A DNA stretch of 64,000 bases. Origin: Mastacembelus armatus (taxonomy: Eukaryota; Chordata; Actinopteri; Synbranchiformes; Mastacembelidae). Below, one piece after another: positions 1 through 9,144 of this stretch. The position numbers and the translations under genes are program-made. How positions within the stretch are numbered: position 1 is the first letter of the stretch; the number at the start of each line of letters is the position of its first letter. The notes beneath the pieces are model-generated. The model saw only the letters and a program-made list of their open reading frames with translations. It was not told the origin of the DNA and ran no database searches. The stretch is from assembly GCF_900324485.2 (NCBI RefSeq), contig NC_046648.1, positions 20,891,739 through 20,955,738 on the forward strand. Reading direction: 5' to 3'.

Positions 1-192
1 AGTGTGGGAAACTTTCCCTTATGTTTCAGATGACAGTTTTAACTATGTGAAGGTTTTGTACATTCAGCTCTTTGTTATTTCTGCTGCCATGGTAGGGCTG
101 TGTGGTGTTGTTGCTCTGGTTTTAATATTCGGCTGCACAGTTAAAGATTTTGTATTTTTTATTATTATAGATCAATGTGACAGGTTTCTCAC

Positions 193-476
193 CCTTCAGC
201 TCTGAGCTGGTCTCTGACAGCCTCTGAGCCAGATCAGTCCTGTTCATGTGCATGAAAACCTCCATAGTCACCTCCACAGACAGTTGACCAAACATCTTCA
301 CCATCAGATCCACTGCTTCTTCCCTCTCTTCCCAGTCCAGCTGTCTCCACGGGATTTGAGTTAAGCCCTTGTGGAAGCAAGTGAACTGCAGGAACCACTT
401 AAATTTCTTGAGCTCCTGCTGTCTCAAATCACTGTGTTTCCAGAAGCAGCTCTCTAACAGACGCCATTGTTGCCAC
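193..476 (-). pseudogene. NLR-type pyrin (PYD) exon, frameshifted
   Basis: This exon encodes a pyrin domain of the kind found at the start of teleost NLR and related proteins, a six-helix homotypic death-fold. An acceptor (TTTTCCAG) is followed by a start context reading MASVRELLLET, but that frame stops after about 12 codons. The rest of the domain (LRQQELKKFKWFLQ through MNRTDLAQRLSE) continues in a neighbouring frame up to a GTGAG donor at 191-192. From its ATG the exon is 275 nt, against 274 nt for the intact paralogue at 2386-2659, which fits a net one-base shift. The downstream part lies beyond the left edge, so the gene is partial. It may be a pseudogene, or a sequencing error may be responsible for the shift. 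The domain call is firm; the broken status is likely. Confidence 0.7.
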
Positions 477-943
477 CTGGAAAATGCAAATATATGTTTA
501 TTGTTCATTTGGTCACTTTGAAAACGCTAAAAACTCCTTCCAACGTTCCAATTTACACTAACCCAAACCCAGCTGTACAAGACATTTTACTAATTGCCAT
601 TTCAAATCAAATTTACAAGACAATAAACTGTGCAAAAAGAAAAATGGTCTGAAGACTTTTCAAAGGAAATGTATGTTATTCCTTCACTGAAAAACATTTA
701 GCATCTTATCAGTGTCATTGTTTTAAACATTTAAAGACATGTTTTCCTTAAGCTACTGAAACAATTGTTAATCATCTGTTTGTCAGAGCAGAGGATGATT
801 CAAGTTTCCTTCAGTCCTTTAAAATCTGGTTAATCGTTATTATGATTTTTTTTTTAAGTTGTAACTTCTTCACGTTGGTGTCAAAGCTTGAAACAAGCCA
901 TGGGATCTGAATGTCACATGATTTTGATCAAATGTGTGGCAGC

Positions 944-1613
944 CAGGGCTGGATCTAGGCATGGGCAGGGGTGGGCTTAGCCCACCCAAACGTCAGAGTT
1001 GCCCACCCAATTGGAATTAAGTGAAAGACAGAATTTATCTATTAGTTTTTATGATTTGTACTTTGGTAAAGGCAATCTAAGGCGGCTGCATGTTAAGAAG
1101 TTTGAGGGATGGCTGTAGACTGCCCCAACCAGTCAAACAATAACACCAGAAAAATACAGTATTTTCTCTGTTTTTATTGGGTGAAAGCTCTTATACTCTC
1201 CACACTCGTGACTTGCCTTGAGTGCAGAGAAGCAGATTCAGTTTCTGACAGACAAGAACATGAGCACTAAAAAGCAGGAGTATTTGCGTGCAATGCATGG
1301 ATTTTTGGTGCCTATAAGGAAGCCTGTTAGCGGCTCCGGCAGCCACGATGCTGCTACTGTTGTTTCACAAACTTCATCTTCCCCACCTCCCCCATTCAGA
1401 AATAAATAAATCTGTCTCCCTCCACCTCAGCCACCCAAATTCATGCCACCGGTGGCAGCGACATACAACCTAAATATGAACGCACCGTCCCACCCAGTAT
1501 TAAATAGCTAACCCATTTGGGTACATTAGGGTCCATATCGTGGTCATTTAATGCTGGGTGGTACAGTTCATGTCTTAAGCCCACCCTTCCACAGCTGGCA
1601 AGAACCGGCCTTG
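944..1613. mobile_element. Non-autonomous hAT transposon with 8-bp target duplication
   Basis: The element is 670 bp long and is flanked by a perfect 8-bp duplication GTGGCAGC (936-943 and 1614-1621), the size expected for hAT. Its ends are imperfect inverted repeats: CAGGGCTGGATCTAGGC on the left, and CAAGGCCGGTTCTTGCC read inward from the right, followed on both sides by a GGGTGGGCTTA block. It contains a 63-codon open frame (1218-1409) that may be a scrap of a hAT N-terminus, but no DDE or dimerisation region is visible. Confidence 0.75.
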
Positions 1614-1770
1614 GTGGCAGCAAATTCAATAAGTTGTATGTTAGTTTTTTTCTTTTGCATTTTGTTTAATATTTTGAAAAACAGATTTAAAACAATGATT
1701 TAATAATATTAACAATTTATTTTCAATCTAAACGCCCCAACCATCAAAATGCAACTACACTGGTGAATGA

Positions 1771-2165
1771 AAGTTAGTGAACCCTTTATAATTTTTTATT
1801 TTTATGTTAGTGTATTTATTTTTGTATTTTCTCAGGTCGATAGAAAGAAGCTAATTAAATAAGTGAAAATGTAAAACTGTGGGGCCCAGTTTTAGTTAGA
1901 AAATAGGAATCTATCAGTTTGACCTTGACAACATGTCTGCGGCTCAGGATCATGGCTCCAAACAGAGAAGTTGTTGGAGTTTGCTAAAGATCACATGAAC
2001 ATTCAGAAGGATATTGGAAAAATATTTTGTGGATTGTTTTTTGAAATAAATAAAAGACCAAGTTTGGTATTTTTTTTATCTAATTTGTTTAATTGGTTTC
2101 TCTAATGACTGAAAATCTGATGTTTTAGGTTACATTTAAATTCTAAAGGGTTCACAAGCTGTGGA
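1771..2165. mobile_element. Tc1/mariner-like MITE fragment
   Basis: The terminal motif GTGAACCCTTTATAATT (1778-1794) faces its near-perfect inverse AATTCTAAAGGGTTCAC (2139-2155), with one mismatch in 17. The GTGAACCCTTTAGAATT end is familiar from fish Tc1/mariner relatives. There is no transposase frame inside. The outer ends and target duplication are not certain. Confidence 0.5.
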
Positions 2166-2230
2166 CATCCAGTCTATGCCAACATTATTTATCATCACTA
2201 ACACTGATATGATTCTAAACCTGCATCTTA

Positions 2231-2659
2231 TTAAATAAAAGCTGTGCTCACTTTGTGAAACAGTGCAGACAGATGTTCATCCACAGAGAGTTTTTCTGAG
2301 GGGAAAGAAAGAAAAAGGAAATAAAATGACTTACATGAAGATTTCTTCAAACTGAAACTACAATAAAATGTCTTGACTGTCTTACTTTTGGGTCCTGATG
2401 TGATGTCTGACAGTCTCTGAGTCAGATCAGTTCTCTTCATCTCCTCTAAAATGTGCTTTGTCTTCCTCACAGACTCTTGGCCATAAGTCTTCACCATTAA
2501 AAACACTCTGTCGTGCAGGTCTGTTTCTTCTGTCAGTGTCAGACTCCATGTGTAGTTGAATGAGGGGTGATGATAATGACTGAGCTGCTGGAACTTCTCA
2601 AGCTCCATATCACTCAAATCTCCCATTGTTTCCAAAAGCAGCTCTATGACAAACACCAT
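2231..2659 (-). CDS. PYD protein with truncated CARD stub
   Basis: Two exons (2386-2659 and 2231-2295) join in phase 1 to give about 112 residues. Exon 1 is an intact NLR-type pyrin domain (residues about 1-91): MVFVIELLLETMGDLSD, then ELEKFQQL, and LEEMKRTDLTQRLS at the end. Exon 2 starts after a CCCCTCAG acceptor and encodes KKLSVDEHLSALFHKVS, which aligns with helix 1 of a CARD (compare KHFVDRHRIELTNRVSN in the pycard gene at 9.1-11.6 kb). It then stops after six more residues. The product would bind PYD partners but could not recruit caspase through a CARD, so a decoy role is possible (inference). A donor-like GTGAGC overlaps the end of the stub, so a further exon cannot be excluded. Confidence 0.55.
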   Translation of the reverse strand: MVFVIELLLETMGDLSDMELEKFQQLSHYHHPSFNYTWSLTLTEETDLHDRVFLMVKTYGQESVRKTKHILEEMKRTDLTQRLSDITSGPKSKTVKTFYCSFSLKKSSCKSFYFLFLSFPSEKLSVDEHLSALFHKVSTAFI

Positions 2660-2983
2660 CTGATCTACCTGGTAAATGAGAAAAACATATTTATGGGGCA
2701 AAAGTGAAATTTCTCACCTGGAATAATTAGTGTTCACATGTCACTGCTGTACAGTGTGTTTCAACATTACAGCCATACAACATATGGTAATGTTACAATT
2801 TTTCATATTTGTCCAATTGTTCACATATCTGTAAACTGCATGTATGTGTTTCTTTAATAACTTTGTGGGAATCAAATTTGATTCTCTTTTACAGTTATTT
2901 TACTTTAGGACTTTATTTTACTGCCTGGATGTGATTCTTTCAAACACAGCAACAAAAACTACTGCTGCTGCTTTGTGCTTGTA

Positions 2984-3087
2984 TCATCCTTCATAAGGAT
3001 CAAGGTGAAGAATGAAGAGAGTCAGAGATGTGACATTACTCACTCTTTGGCTCCATGAAGGCCCCTGTTTATCCACAAAATGTTTCT
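2984..3087 (-). pseudogene. Orphan CARD-stub exon
   Basis: A strong acceptor (TTTTCTGCCCAG) precedes the frame EKHFVDKQGPSWSQRVSNV, which matches the first helix of the pycard CARD. It then runs into about 15 unrelated residues (TSLTLFILHLDPYEG) and a stop. No PYD exon was found between this exon and the next gene upstream on this strand. It could be an alternative 3' exon of the gene at 3965-5075 or a relic of a lost duplicate. It ends at nearly the same CARD residue as the stub at 2231-2295. Confidence 0.45.
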
Positions 3088-3579
3088 CTGGGCAGAAAAG
3101 AAAGAGAAAAGACTCATTAGTTATCAATCTAACATCAGGATTTATAAACATGTATATTAAAGATGTGATTCCTAAGTGACATAGAAAGCTTCTTTGCAGT
3201 GACATAATAATAGATAGAGTTGCCTAAGGATTTTTCAACAAGTATAGTGTATAACACTATAGTTTTTTTTTTTTTTTTTTATTGTTCTGTCTCATTTGTT
3301 TTACGTTTGACTTCTGAGCTGATCTCTGGAAAACTGGTCATCCCTCTGTGCATCATGTCCACACCAGGTCTTTGTTTCCTAGAAGACATTGATGAAACCA
3401 GGTTTTAACAAAGTCCCATCCTGCAACACAGTACAGCATCAAATTGAAAACTCTGTCAGCTTCATTATACCCATTACTAAAAGTTTATATCCCTATAAAA
3501 ATGACAAGGCACTCACTCAAAATGTAAAGATCTCACAGTGTGATGAAAATGTTCTATTCTATATTTTAAAATAGCAAAC

Positions 3580-5110
3580 ATTTTCAGTGATGTTCTAACA
3601 GGAAGTTCTTATTTCATAGTAAAACCTTGACTGAATCAAATCAAATCTATTTTACTTGAGATAAAATAATTAGGTAAAAAATATCAGTTAAAAAAAGCTT
3701 GTTAACTTATTTTATGTATGATAGTTTAAAACTATCTAAAACAAACAACTATCTGTTGCATCTGTTTGTTAAACCTGAAGTATTTAAATGAGCCTCACTG
3801 GTTAGAGTCTATGAAAACCAAACAAGTTCTAATAAAATTGTCTCATTAAGGGGAAAAGTCCTGATTAAACATTTAGACAACAATGAAAAAAGCCACAAGG
3901 TAAGAGAATCTCATAACATCAACAATAGTTGTCTGTTGTTAATGTATAGAAGGCACCATAATGTTTACTTGTCTTTCAGGGCATCAATGAGAAATTTCTC
4001 ATGAATCTGAAGATTTTTATAGAAGTCTTCATCTTCATCATCCAAAAAGGTCTGTCTGTTAATATTAACCGTGGCATTTTGTGTCTCCATAGATACCACA
4101 AAGTCCTCGCCTGAGGAAAGAGGAGACTGATTAGATTCAGAGTTAACATGAAGTTATAGTAGCTTGATACATTTCATTTGAAGAGTTTTCATTGTGAAAT
4201 GTTATGTAACTTCTACTTTCTGTATTCAAAGTGTAGGTGAGTGAACATTTTTCCATCACTGGTAATATGTATGTGCATTAAATGTTAATATCAAAACTAA
4301 CAAAACCAATTCAACTTTTTCCCCACAACACCAAATCAGAAAACAACTCACTGTGACTCACCAGGTTTGTTGGAAGGTCCAGGTGTTTCTTCAGCTGAAA
4401 AAATAAACAGGGCTGTTTACTGTTTTCAGTGTTTTTAAACTGTTTTGTGTAAATGTGACTATTGGCTCTTAATGCTAAGGTTAAGCAAATACATCACAAT
4501 GTAAAGTATGCTATGGAGATATTTAGTGTTATTGTTCAGCTGTGTATCAAACTGGATATGAGCCACTAATGACAAATACACAAGTGTTGTACTATAGAAA
4601 CTTCTCTTCTATAAAATAGCATGTTTCATTACAGCAATATTGTCTCTGAGCTGTACAGGACAGATTCAACAGTTTAACATGTTCACTTTTAGCTTCATTA
4701 CCATATAATAAATACACTAAACATGTTGCATTTGGGTTAAAGCTGCATCGTTTCTCGTTGATTCGTGCAGACTACAGCTTAAAGTGGCCTGATCCGGTTC
4801 TACATCAAACCTTGGTACTTACCCAGATCGTCTGCCTCCTGTGTGCAGCCAATGTCCCTCAGTATCTCCTCAGCCACCCCAACAACTTTGACCTCAGTAA
4901 AGGTAGAAACCATCACATCTGCGACCTCTAAGCAGCTTTTACCCTCCACAGCTGTGCGTCTGATACGCGGCCCTGCTCTGAGGTCCATAAGATGGTGGCA
5001 GAACTTTTTAAAGTTCTCCTCTGACAGGTTTTCCAGGACATCTGCCAAAGCAGCTTTTATGGTCCTAGAGGCCATTTCTCAGCAAAAAGACACAGACTGT
5101 TCGTCGTTTG
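3580..5110. repeat. Tandem duplication, copy A of pycard-like unit
   Basis: This segment is homologous to 7900-11650. Shared landmarks in the same order are the ATTCTTATT/AGTAAAACCTTGA block, the AATAAAATTGTCTCATTAAG block, a nearly identical 3' flank (TCTCATAACATCAACAATAG), the terminal exon, the intron stretch around AGTTAACATGAAGTTATAG, and the PYD exon with its upstream ATTCGTGCAGACTACAGC stretch. Copy A is shorter because it lacks the later insertions, a small linker exon and the middle of the CARD. Confidence 0.75.
3965..5075 (-). CDS. pycard-like gene with collapsed CARD (copy A)
   Basis: Three exons (4823-5075, 4362-4394, 3965-4110) join in phase 1 to give about 143 residues. Residues 1-84 are an intact ASC-type pyrin domain (MASRTIKAALADVL, KKFCHHLMDL, VEGKSCLEVADVMV). 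Exon 2 is a short Pro-rich linker. Exon 3 begins GEDFVVSMETQN and ends DEDFYKNLQIHEKFLIDALK plus DK; it matches the start and the end of the neighbouring CARD exon but lacks about 38 central residues. The 21-nt third exon of copy B has no counterpart. Exon 2 has two tandem donors 10 nt apart; the outer one (CCTG/GTGAGT) keeps the phase. The PYD should still bind ASC/NLR PYDs, while the CARD fold is almost certainly lost. This may be a natural regulator or an early pseudogene. Confidence 0.65.
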
Positions 5111-5872
5111 CAGCTCAGCCCGATGCAGAAGTTTCCTACAATGAAACTTGACCCTGACACAGAAACGTACCGGATGTTTTCCTAGAAGTTTCAAAGTGCT
5201 GTTTAAGTTTCCTGTTTCCTTCACCTGCCCAAGTTTCCCCCTGCAGTCATGGTGCCTTCAAATGTTGCCGGAAATTTATGACCAATTCAGGAACCAAATA
5301 CCAAATATATTGATTAAACTGTTTTATTTATGTTGTGCTGGTGGAAAATAAGATGCTTCACCTCCAGCTTTATTAAGACCCCATGTTTATAAGCATTTGT
5401 ATTATTATTTATCTGACTGAGTTGAAACCTATTACATACAAACATTTTAAAAAGTCAAATAGGTCTAGATCCACAGATTCAGCACTTTGTGTTCACTTTT
5501 CGTCACCATCGTGCAAAGAATGTTGGGCCGTGAAACCTACAACACATGAAGCTTTCATTTCCTGGGGAAGGCTGCAATTGTCAGCCACATTTGAAGGGGC
5601 CTCCTAAATAGGACCAGCCTCGTCAAAACGCTGTGACGCAATCTGCTTTCGAATGCAGCCTATGAAGGATGTGGCCCCTGAACTAGGACACAGCCAATGT
5701 GTCATGTTGTCATTATTGTGTAATCTCTGGAAAATAGCAACTATTGCATTTACTTAATCATAGAATGAGCTTTTTAAATCTACAAAGTGTGTGGGTCTCC
5801 ATTCACAGTGGCAACCACATTGCACTATCATGTATCTACAGTAGCCCGGAATGGACAATCCAAACACTGGCC
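5076..5872. other. Promoter side of copy A plus interspersed repeat, no gene
   Basis: The first roughly 80 bp should hold the promoter and 5' UTR of the copy A gene; no TATA box stands out. Around 5355-5760 the sequence (GTGCAAAGAATGTTGGGCCG, GGCTGCAATTGTCAGCCACA, then GGGGCCTCCTAAATAGGACC) resembles a MITE common in perciform fish, but I could not define its ends. From about 5770 another repeat begins that appears to resume after 6598. Confidence 0.35.
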
Positions 5873-6598
5873 AGTATTAATTTCGTTGACGAAATATTTT
5901 CGTTATAATTTTCGTCAAAGACACGTTTTTACTGACGAAAAAGAGACGATAACTAAATAAAAATTAAGTGATGATGACGAAAACTATGATTAAAGTATAT
6001 TGACATTTTCAACTAAAAAAACGAGACGAAAATGTGAGTGAGACGTTTTTGGAAAAGATCCAATCAGAATTAATCTTGTAAAACGTGTAAGATGCACGCG
6101 CACATTTGAAAAGTAACTGATCCACCCGGCGACGCGGGATGCGCGAGTACACAACATCATCGTGCACACATTGGGACTTAAACTATAATGAAATGGCAAC
6201 AGCTGGGAGAAAACACAGAGAAGACATATGGGTCAGTTTCACGTTTGATGCAATAGCATTACTGCTAAATACAGTTTTTCTTTTAAATATTTTGGAGTTA
6301 CACTTTTGCTTTAAAGAATGAAGAATGTCATATGTTTATTTAATTTTGAGTTATTTTATATATTACAATAGTTTAATTAAATTACACTTATATTAAACCC
6401 AATATATTTTAGTCGACTAAATCTGCTGTAGATTTAGTCGACTAAAATATATTGGGTTTAGAACATTCTAAAATCCTATGCTAAAAAAAAACTAAAACAA
6501 AGCAGATGACTAAAATATGACCAAAACTAAAATTGCATTTTAGTCAAAAGACTATGACTAAAATTAAATTAAAATCTGCTGTCAAAATTAGACAGAAT
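5873..6598. mobile_element. Foldback-type non-autonomous DNA transposon
   Basis: This is a low-complexity element built from TTTCGTTGACGAAA and TTTTAGTCGACTAAAA type motifs, familiar from fish hAT-like MITEs. It begins near CAGTATTAATTTCG and ends near AATTAAAATCTGCTG, which is roughly its inverse. A long perfect palindrome (6394-6460) lies inside it. Flanking sequences (the block before 5870 and the TTTACACATCG block ending near 6725) look like two halves of an older repeat that this element split. A clear target duplication was not found. Confidence 0.45.
6394..6460. repeat. Perfect palindrome, 31-bp arms, 5-nt loop
   Basis: The arms 6394-6424 and 6430-6460 are exact reverse complements, with the loop GCTGT between them. 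The arm core is TTTTAGTCGACTAAA. It sits inside the foldback element at 5873-6598. Confidence 0.9.
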
Positions 6599-6779
6599 AG
6601 TGTTCTGTTTACAAGGTGCCAGCCATGTTCCCTCCTCACACCTGGAAATGGAGCAGTGTGGTGTGATTCTGCAATCTCACCACTGGATGCTGCCAAATGT
6701 TTCACATTTTACACATCGTATCTTTAACAGACCCGTCCAAGCAAGTTCCCTAAAGGTTCAGTAAAGTGTGAGCAGAACT

Positions 6780-7335
6780 GCAGAACAGTGGTGACCCCCA
6801 TCACCTCACAGGAAGAAGGTTACAGGTTAGAACCTGGGGCCTCTCTCTCACTCCTTTATCTCCCTCAGTGTGACCCTCTCTAAACCTTTTACTTCAGCAA
6901 ACCAAAGTTTCCTGCAATCAATTAAGCTGCTTGAAAAACCTCAACTTTAGAGAATAATAATTTAAAATTGCACCACGGTGCAGGGGTCCAGCTTCAAGTC
7001 CTGTCTGAGCCTGGGGACATTGTGGGAGGAAGCCCGAGTACCTGGAGAAAACTCAGGGAGAACATGCAGACTCCACACGGAAAGTCCCCAGGCTCAGACA
7101 GGACTTGAAGCTGGACCCCAGCACACACAGCACACATGCACTTTGGGGTTAGGGTTAATTGGTGATTCTAAATTGACTGTGACTGTGGGTGTTTGTCTTT
7201 CTCAGCTCTGTGTTAGACTGGGGATCTGTCCAGGGTGTGCACCCTGCCCCTCTCACCCAGAGTCAGCTACGACTGGCTCCAGCCCACTGCGACCATGTGC
7301 CAGGACAAGCAGTAGACAATAGATGGATTGATGGC
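6780..7335 (+). mobile_element. Common fish LINE/SINE-type repeat with internal inversion
   Basis: The element contains the ordered landmarks of a very widespread teleost repeat: CACCTCACAGGAAGAAGG with a B-box-like GGTTAGAACC, the TCCTCCCACA-type block (present here inverted at about 7020-7080), GGTTAATTGGTGATTCTAAA, TGTCCAGGGTGTGCACCCTG, CTGGCTCCAGCCCACTGCGA, and a GGACAAGCAGTAGAC plus ATGGATTGATGG tail. I take it to be a non-LTR retroposon tail. The middle has been rearranged so that a 36-bp segment is repeated in opposite orientation. Confidence 0.6.
6983..7119. repeat. 36-bp perfect inverted repeat with 65-bp spacer
   Basis: Segment 6983-7018 (starting GGGGTCCAGCTTCAAGTCC) is exactly complementary to 7084-7119 (ending TTGAAGCTGGACCCC). 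The perfect match inside otherwise diverged repeat sequence suggests a recent templated event. Confidence 0.9.
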
Positions 7336-8407
7336 TCTGTAAAAGACCATCAGAATAACCTTGATGGACCTTTCAAGAGATGTTCCTTGAAGGTTCTGCA
7401 AAGGTTTAAAAAGTAATCTTCATGGAACATCCTTAGAACCAACAACTTTTTAAAGGTGCAAAAATAGAACAAAATGTGAACTATTGGAGAATGTTCCTGG
7501 AGGGTCTTTTCATCTGAGGTAGAGTTCATTTTACAGTCAGATCAATGCCCATTTCACTACACAATTTTATAACACAGCACAATATAAAACTACAGTAATT
7601 AAATAAGCCCTGGGATTTTAATAAGCACAGTCCTGCTGCTTGATGCCTTTGTTACCTGTGATTAATAAAACTGTCACTTGCTTGTTTTCAACAAATTCAT
7701 GTTGTTACAAAAAGCAGTGTCACTTAAAACGTCTTACCAGAACGTCTGGTGAAAAGGATGGAGGGATGAGTTTTCTATCTCAAGGCATAGACAACGAGCC
7801 CTGCATGGATCTGCAACTCAAAACAGAACACCAACAGGCTGCAAAATAACCTCTCAGGCAAACAGCCACCAGTGATGAAAAAGTTTTATTTAATATTTAA
7901 AAATAGAAAAAACATTTCAAAAACACTCCAATAGTAAATTCTTATTCCACAGTAAAACCTTGATTAAAAGATATGCTTTATACCCAGGAGCATTAAAAAA
8001 TTCATTCTATCAAATCCATTTCACTTTATATAAAACAATTAAGTAAAAAAAAAAAAAAAAAAAGTTAATAAGAGCTTAACTCATTTTGTACATGATCATC
8101 TAAGTACCTGTTGAATCTTTTAGTTAAACCAGCCAATTTCCCTGTTGTCATGCTATTGAATAATTGAAATGTAGTTGAGGACATTGTTACGATCAAATTA
8201 TATGCACCCAAAGTACAAAGTGCTGGTTGGACATACATGTAATGTAAATTACAACCTTTTCTTAAACCTAACCAGTGTTTTAATGCCTGAACTATAGCCT
8301 GAGCGATAGGGGTTTTTTGGAGCTTATGCTGATACTGATATTATGAGGTAAGAAAAAAAAATCCAATATTGATATATCGGTCGCTATTATTTATGTGTAT
8401 ATTATAG
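7336..8407. other. Non-coding spacer between PYD units
   Basis: No gene is visible. From about 7900 on, the sequence becomes recognisably homologous to 3580-3780 and so marks the left side of duplication copy B. A minus-strand AATAAA (7885-7890) could serve the pycard gene. A 20-nt poly-A tract lies at about 8044-8063. Confidence 0.4.
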
Positions 8408-8409
8408 TA

Positions 8410-8489
8410 CAGTACCAGTCAAAAGCTTGAATACACTTGCACAGGCAACGGCATTTCACTTGGTGTGTCCAAACTTTTGACTGGTACTG
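8410..8489. mobile_element. Minimal 80-bp Tc1-type MITE
   Basis: The inverted ends CAGTACCAGTCAAAAGCTT and the inverse of AAACTTTTGACTGGTACTG are flanked by TA on both sides (8408-8409 and 8490-8491). These ends are typical of fish Tc1 elements. Almost nothing but the two termini remains. Confidence 0.75.
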
Positions 8490-8517
8490 TATATAGAATA
8501 AAGCATACATAAACACA

Positions 8518-8542
8518 ATATATATGTATATATATATATATA
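8518..8542. repeat. (TA)n microsatellite
   Basis: A short alternating TA run interrupted by one TG, directly after the mini-Tc1 element. Confidence 0.8.
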
Positions 8543-8562
8543 AACGTATTTTAAAAGCACAT

Positions 8563-8852
8563 TGTATGAGCCATGTATGGGTAACTATTTTAAACCACCA
8601 CTAGGTGTCACTGTGGAAAATTGTTATAAAGGTAGGAACCTTCCCTCACTTGGTGTGTTCCTGGAGGGAAGGTGTTCACAGTTTTTTGACCGCTTCGTTT
8701 CAATACACGCAATTTGCACAAGGTAAATAAAGAACATATTGAGCATCTAAGTATCTGTGTGGATATCATCCTTTTAATGCGTAAGGCGCGTCAACTACAT
8801 GCACCTTCCAGGATCACCAAAGCTGCTTAAAGATAAGCTTGGCGGCTCTACA
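8563..8852. mobile_element. Solo LTR of an LTR retroelement (fossil)
   Basis: This is a 290-bp segment starting TGTATGAGCC and ending GGCTCTACA. It has the canonical TG...CA ends and a 5-bp target duplication CACAT on each side (8558-8562 and 8853-8857). It contains a TATA-like GTTATAAAGG and an AATAAAG signal in plus orientation, as expected for an LTR. No internal region is present, so the element was reduced to one LTR by recombination. The family was not determined. The exact target duplication suggests modest age. Confidence 0.6.
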
Positions 8853-9144
8853 CACATTAAAAAATGTTAATATTAGCGACATAGGATCCAGTAGGTGAGT
8901 AGGGACCTACTGAGCCATAACTATAGACTGACAGGAAGGCCAAACAGCCTATTGAATAGCATGACAACATTCCAAACCAGATAGAAAATCTCACTGGTTA
9001 AACAAATTCTAATAAAATTGTCTCATTAAGGGCAAAAGTCCTGATTAAACATTTAGACAACAATGAAAAAAGCCACAAAGTAAGAGAATCTCATAACATC
9101 AACAATAGTTGTCTGTTGTTAATGTATAGAAGGCACCATAATGT

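Noticed and set aside
2-205. Short plus-strand frame with a membrane-like stretch (ISAAMVGLCGVVALVLIFG) after an acceptor-like site
   Set aside because: It has no donor at a sensible place, no recognisable family and partly overlaps the PYD exon. It could be a transmembrane exon of a gene to the left, but the support is too weak.
1218-1409. 63-codon open frame
   Set aside because: It lies wholly inside the hAT element and is at most a transposon scrap, not a host gene.
4843-5151. Plus-strand open frame over the copy A PYD exon, with similar frames at 11353-11649 and 17178-17465 (all start MSLSISSATPTTL)
   Set aside because: They are antisense shadows of the three homologous PYD exons. Their similarity simply follows from the conserved sense strand.
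6815-6840. tRNA-like B box (GGTTAGAACC)
   Set aside because: No cloverleaf can be drawn around it. It belongs to the dispersed fish repeat.
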